Assembly: GCF_025567465.1 (NCBI RefSeq)
Contig: NZ_JAOQKI010000004.1
Location: 62,001-126,000 of the forward strand
Direction: 5' to 3'
From: Roseburia_C amylophila
GTDB taxonomy: Bacteria > Bacillota > Clostridia > Lachnospirales > Lachnospiraceae
DNA: 64,000 nt
The notes under the pieces are model-generated. The model was given only the letters and a program-made list of their open reading frames with translations. It had not been told where the DNA came from and did no database searches. Shown one piece after another: positions 62,117 through 64,000 of the stretch (positions are counted from its first letter, which is position 1; each line of letters starts with the position of its first letter). The position numbers were made by a program, and so were the translations under genes.

Positions 62117-62139
62117 GAGAAACTCGCAAAGCGTGTTTC
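62117..62139. repeat. Short palindrome GAAACTCGC...GCGTGTTTC
   Basis: An inverted repeat with AAA loop, just after the CLC gene end. A closely similar sequence (AAACTCACAAAGCGTGTTTTT) occurs at about 9586-9606, so it is a dispersed short repeat. Confidence 0.5.
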
Positions 62140-62145
62140 TTGTAG

Positions 62146-63420
62146 TTAGTGCGTCTGTTTATTAATATAGCTTGTCTTAAATTTTGAATACATAATCTTC
62201 TGGCTGCGGTACAGTCCGTAATAGCCGGAGAGCATATAACTGAATGCAATCGCAAGAAGCAGGAATGGCATTGCAGCAAAGCCGAACATTTCAAAGCTGA
62301 TCAGCAAAGAAGTAATCGGGCTGTTAGTGACACCACAGAAAATGGCGGCCATACCGATGGCGGCACATAAGGTTGGGGAGAAACCGGTCAACGTTCCAAA
62401 GAGACAGCCGAAGCTTGCACCGATAAAGAAAGTAGGAACAATTTCGCCACCTTTAAAACCGGCACCAAGGGTCAGGGCGGTAAAAATGATTTTTAAAAGA
62501 AAAGCTTCCGGAGCCACTGTGCCGTCAAAACATTTGGAAATAATATTAACGCCGGTTCCATTGTAATCCTGATTACCTACCAGAAGGGTGAGGAGAATAA
62601 TGATGCAGCCGCCTGCCGCAGCACGAAGGTAAGGATTTTTGATAAATTTACGGTAAATGGCTTCACTGTAATGTAAGGAAATACAGAACAGGATACTGAC
62701 CAATGCACATAAAACGGCAAGAATCGTTACGGTAACTGCAGAAGAAATTCCAAATTCCGGAATGTCTAAAATAGCAAAGGACGGCGGCGCAATCTGAAAG
62801 TGTAATGCCAGACCATGTGCTACTAAAGCAGAGATAACGCATGGCACTAATGCAGAATAGTGCATGATGCCGACACTGACTACTTCCAGAGGAAAAATAG
62901 CGGCAGCCATCGGTGTTCCGAATAAGGCGGAAAAAGCAGCACTCATGCCGCACATAATCATAATATGTTTATCTTTTTCATCAAAACGGAAAAGTCTTCC
63001 CAGAGAATTTCCGATGCTTCCGCCAAGCTGAAGTGCTGCACCTTCCCGGCCGGCAGAACCACCAAAGAGGTGTGTGATTAAGGTGGAGATAAAAATAAGC
63101 GGAGCCATACGCAGTGGAATTTCATCCCCGGAATGGATGGCGGAAAGCACCAGGTTGGTTCCAGTATCCTTTTCATCATGGAGAAGATGATAGAGCAGTA
63201 TAATCATGATTCCACCCAGCGGAAGAAAGAAGATGAGCCATGGATAAGCAGTTCTTGTATCGGTGACCCATGTCATGCCAAAGTAAAAGGCAATTCCCAC
63301 CATACCGATGAGAAGACCGGACAGAATAGAAAAAATAATCCATTTTATGGCGGTACGCAGACGGCGTAGATTGTGTTTGATTTTATGTATCACAAGTTCT
63401 TTGGTAACTGGTTCATTCAT
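62146..63420 (-). CDS. CLC-family chloride (or fluoride) channel/antiporter
   Basis: The 424-residue membrane protein shows the CLC signature FGGSAGREGAALQLGGSIGN with the gating Glu126, and the late GGEIVPTFFIGASFG motif. There are about ten to twelve hydrophobic segments and no C-terminal CBS domains. The first motif region HSGDEIPLRMAPLI lacks the canonical GSGIP, and together with HLFGGSAGREG it resembles, as far as I recall, the fluoride-exporting CLC-F branch. No fluoride riboswitch is recognisable upstream, so the ion is left open. AAAAAGGAGTTACTACATC precedes the ATG. Confidence 0.85.
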   Translation of the reverse strand: MNEPVTKELVIHKIKHNLRRLRTAIKWIIFSILSGLLIGMVGIAFYFGMTWVTDTRTAYPWLIFFLPLGGIMIILLYHLLHDEKDTGTNLVLSAIHSGDEIPLRMAPLIFISTLITHLFGGSAGREGAALQLGGSIGNSLGRLFRFDEKDKHIMIMCGMSAAFSALFGTPMAAAIFPLEVVSVGIMHYSALVPCVISALVAHGLALHFQIAPPSFAILDIPEFGISSAVTVTILAVLCALVSILFCISLHYSEAIYRKFIKNPYLRAAAGGCIIILLTLLVGNQDYNGTGVNIISKCFDGTVAPEAFLLKIIFTALTLGAGFKGGEIVPTFFIGASFGCLFGTLTGFSPTLCAAIGMAAIFCGVTNSPITSLLISFEMFGFAAMPFLLLAIAFSYMLSGYYGLYRSQKIMYSKFKTSYINKQTH

Positions 63421-63566
63421 GATGTAGTAACTCCTTTTTATATAAAGTAAATATTATAAGCAGAAATTGTTTGTATTTTTTGAAAAATATATATTCTATA
63501 AGAAATAGTAGCATTCTGGAAATAAATTTACAAGATGAATGAAGAGATAAATGAAGAGAATTTTAT

Positions 63567-63595
63567 TTGCAAAAAATAACCGGGGTGACTATAAT
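63567..63595 (+). promoter_or_regulatory. Promoter of aldolase gene
   Basis: TTGCAA at 63567-63572 and TATAAT at 63590-63595 have a 17-base spacer. Confidence 0.65.
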
Positions 63596-63647
63596 AAGTG
63601 AAGGCTTTCTATAAAATCTGGAAATCACAGGCAATGGAGGAAGAAAG

Positions 63648-64000
63648 ATGGAATCAGAAATCAGGATACGCCGGCAGATGATAGAGATTGGAAAAAGAAT
63701 TTATCAGAGCGGAATGGTAGCTGCCAATGATGGTAATCTTTCTGTGCGTATATCAGAGAATGAAATTTTGTGTACGCCAACCGGAATATCCAAAGGATAT
63801 ATGACGGAAGAATGTTTATGTAAGATAAATCTGCAGGGAGAAGTCTTATCCTGTCAGGATGGGTTCCGCCCGTCTTCTGAAATGAAGATGCATTTGAAAG
63901 TATATGAAAAACGTCCGGATGTAAGAGCAGTTGTACATGCGCATCCGCCATATGCCACAACCTTTGCGATTGGCGGTCAGGCATTAAATCGTGCAATCAT
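63648..64000 (+). CDS. Class II aldolase, L-fuculose-phosphate aldolase-like (cut by window end)
   Basis: The first 117 residues are visible. ATG 63648 follows TGGAGGAAGAAAG. The pattern SGMVAANDGNLSVRISENEILCTPTGISKGYM, then SSEMKMH with the catalytic Glu78, and AVVHAHPPYATT with zinc ligands His97 and His99, is that of the FucA/AraD class II aldolase family. These zinc enzymes cleave sugar 1-phosphates to glycolaldehyde/lactaldehyde and DHAP, or epimerise ribulose 5-phosphate. Substrate cannot be decided from this part; the fuculose type is the closest match. The remaining zinc ligand lies beyond the window. Confidence 0.85.
   Translation, partial: MESEIRIRRQMIEIGKRIYQSGMVAANDGNLSVRISENEILCTPTGISKGYMTEECLCKINLQGEVLSCQDGFRPSSEMKMHLKVYEKRPDVRAVVHAHPPYATTFAIGGQALNRAI

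Noticed and set aside
63421..63647. Fluoride riboswitch ahead of the CLC gene
   Set aside because: No match to the conserved fluoride riboswitch bases was found on either strand.
1..64000. CRISPR arrays, tRNA or rRNA genes
   Set aside because: No regularly spaced repeats and no tRNA- or rRNA-like sequence were recognised; the repeats present are hairpins, not arrays.

Overview
The window reads as AT-rich chromosomal DNA of a Firmicute, most probably a Lachnospiraceae gut anaerobe. This inference rests on protein sequences (SigG, pyruvate phosphate dikinase, DUF6033, YqzL between era and recO), on T-box leaders upstream of trp and proS, on strong AGGAGG ribosome binding sites and on TTGACA-17-TATAAT promoters. 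No rRNA, tRNA, CRISPR array or complete insertion sequence was seen. Most genes are housekeeping; the accessory pieces are two AbiEii-type nucleotidyltransferase loci, a truncated HTH gene abutting a restriction-nuclease fragment, and a family of large hairpin elements.

Layout. 1-2100: end of an AbiEii toxin gene, a small PAS protein, gene remnants and a MIF-like tautomerase. 2540-11800: leuB-ilvD-ilvB-serC-serA-DUF1015-mscS, a branched-chain amino acid and serine block. 11.8-19.3 kb: cold shock protein, M16C peptidase, era-yqzL-recO, a lipoprotein and glyQS. 19.4-22.1 kb: ppdK. 22.2-25.9 kb: an autoregulated GntR/membrane protein pair and an AbiE-like two-gene module. 26.0-28.5 kb (minus): a TAXI binding lipoprotein, a GltS symporter and a small repeat protein. 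28.6-37.3 kb: metal-binding protein, uppP, DUF6033, AraC regulator, GH13 glucosidase, ferredoxin-like protein, Crp/Fnr regulator, pta and greA. 37.5-41.5 kb: fructose PTS operon fruR-fruK-fruA plus an HPr. 43.3-50.1 kb: T-box-controlled trpE-G-C-F-B-A-D. 50.2-56.2 kb: bioY behind a BirA-like operator, sigG, a coiled-coil protein, a dapF-like gene, argS and a HAD phosphatase. 56.3-59.9 kb: a Gld-type ABC exporter. 59.9-64 kb: T-box-proS, a CLC channel and the start of a class II aldolase.

The most unusual signal is a family of three long, non-coding inverted-repeat elements (2144-2404 on the minus strand, 31716-32278, 50325-50830). Each folds end to end on itself. They share a branched core of about 70 bases with conserved loops, and the stem bases change in compensating pairs between copies, as in a structured RNA or a hairpin-forming mobile DNA. 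One copy lies between the BirA-like promoter and the bioY reading frame.

Other points of interest are a DapF-like protein with both catalytic cysteines replaced by serine, an HPr with arginine at position 46, a TAXI-GltS gene pair without TRAP membrane subunits, a terminator-like stem inside the trp T-box leader, and a perfect 38-base palindrome present twice.
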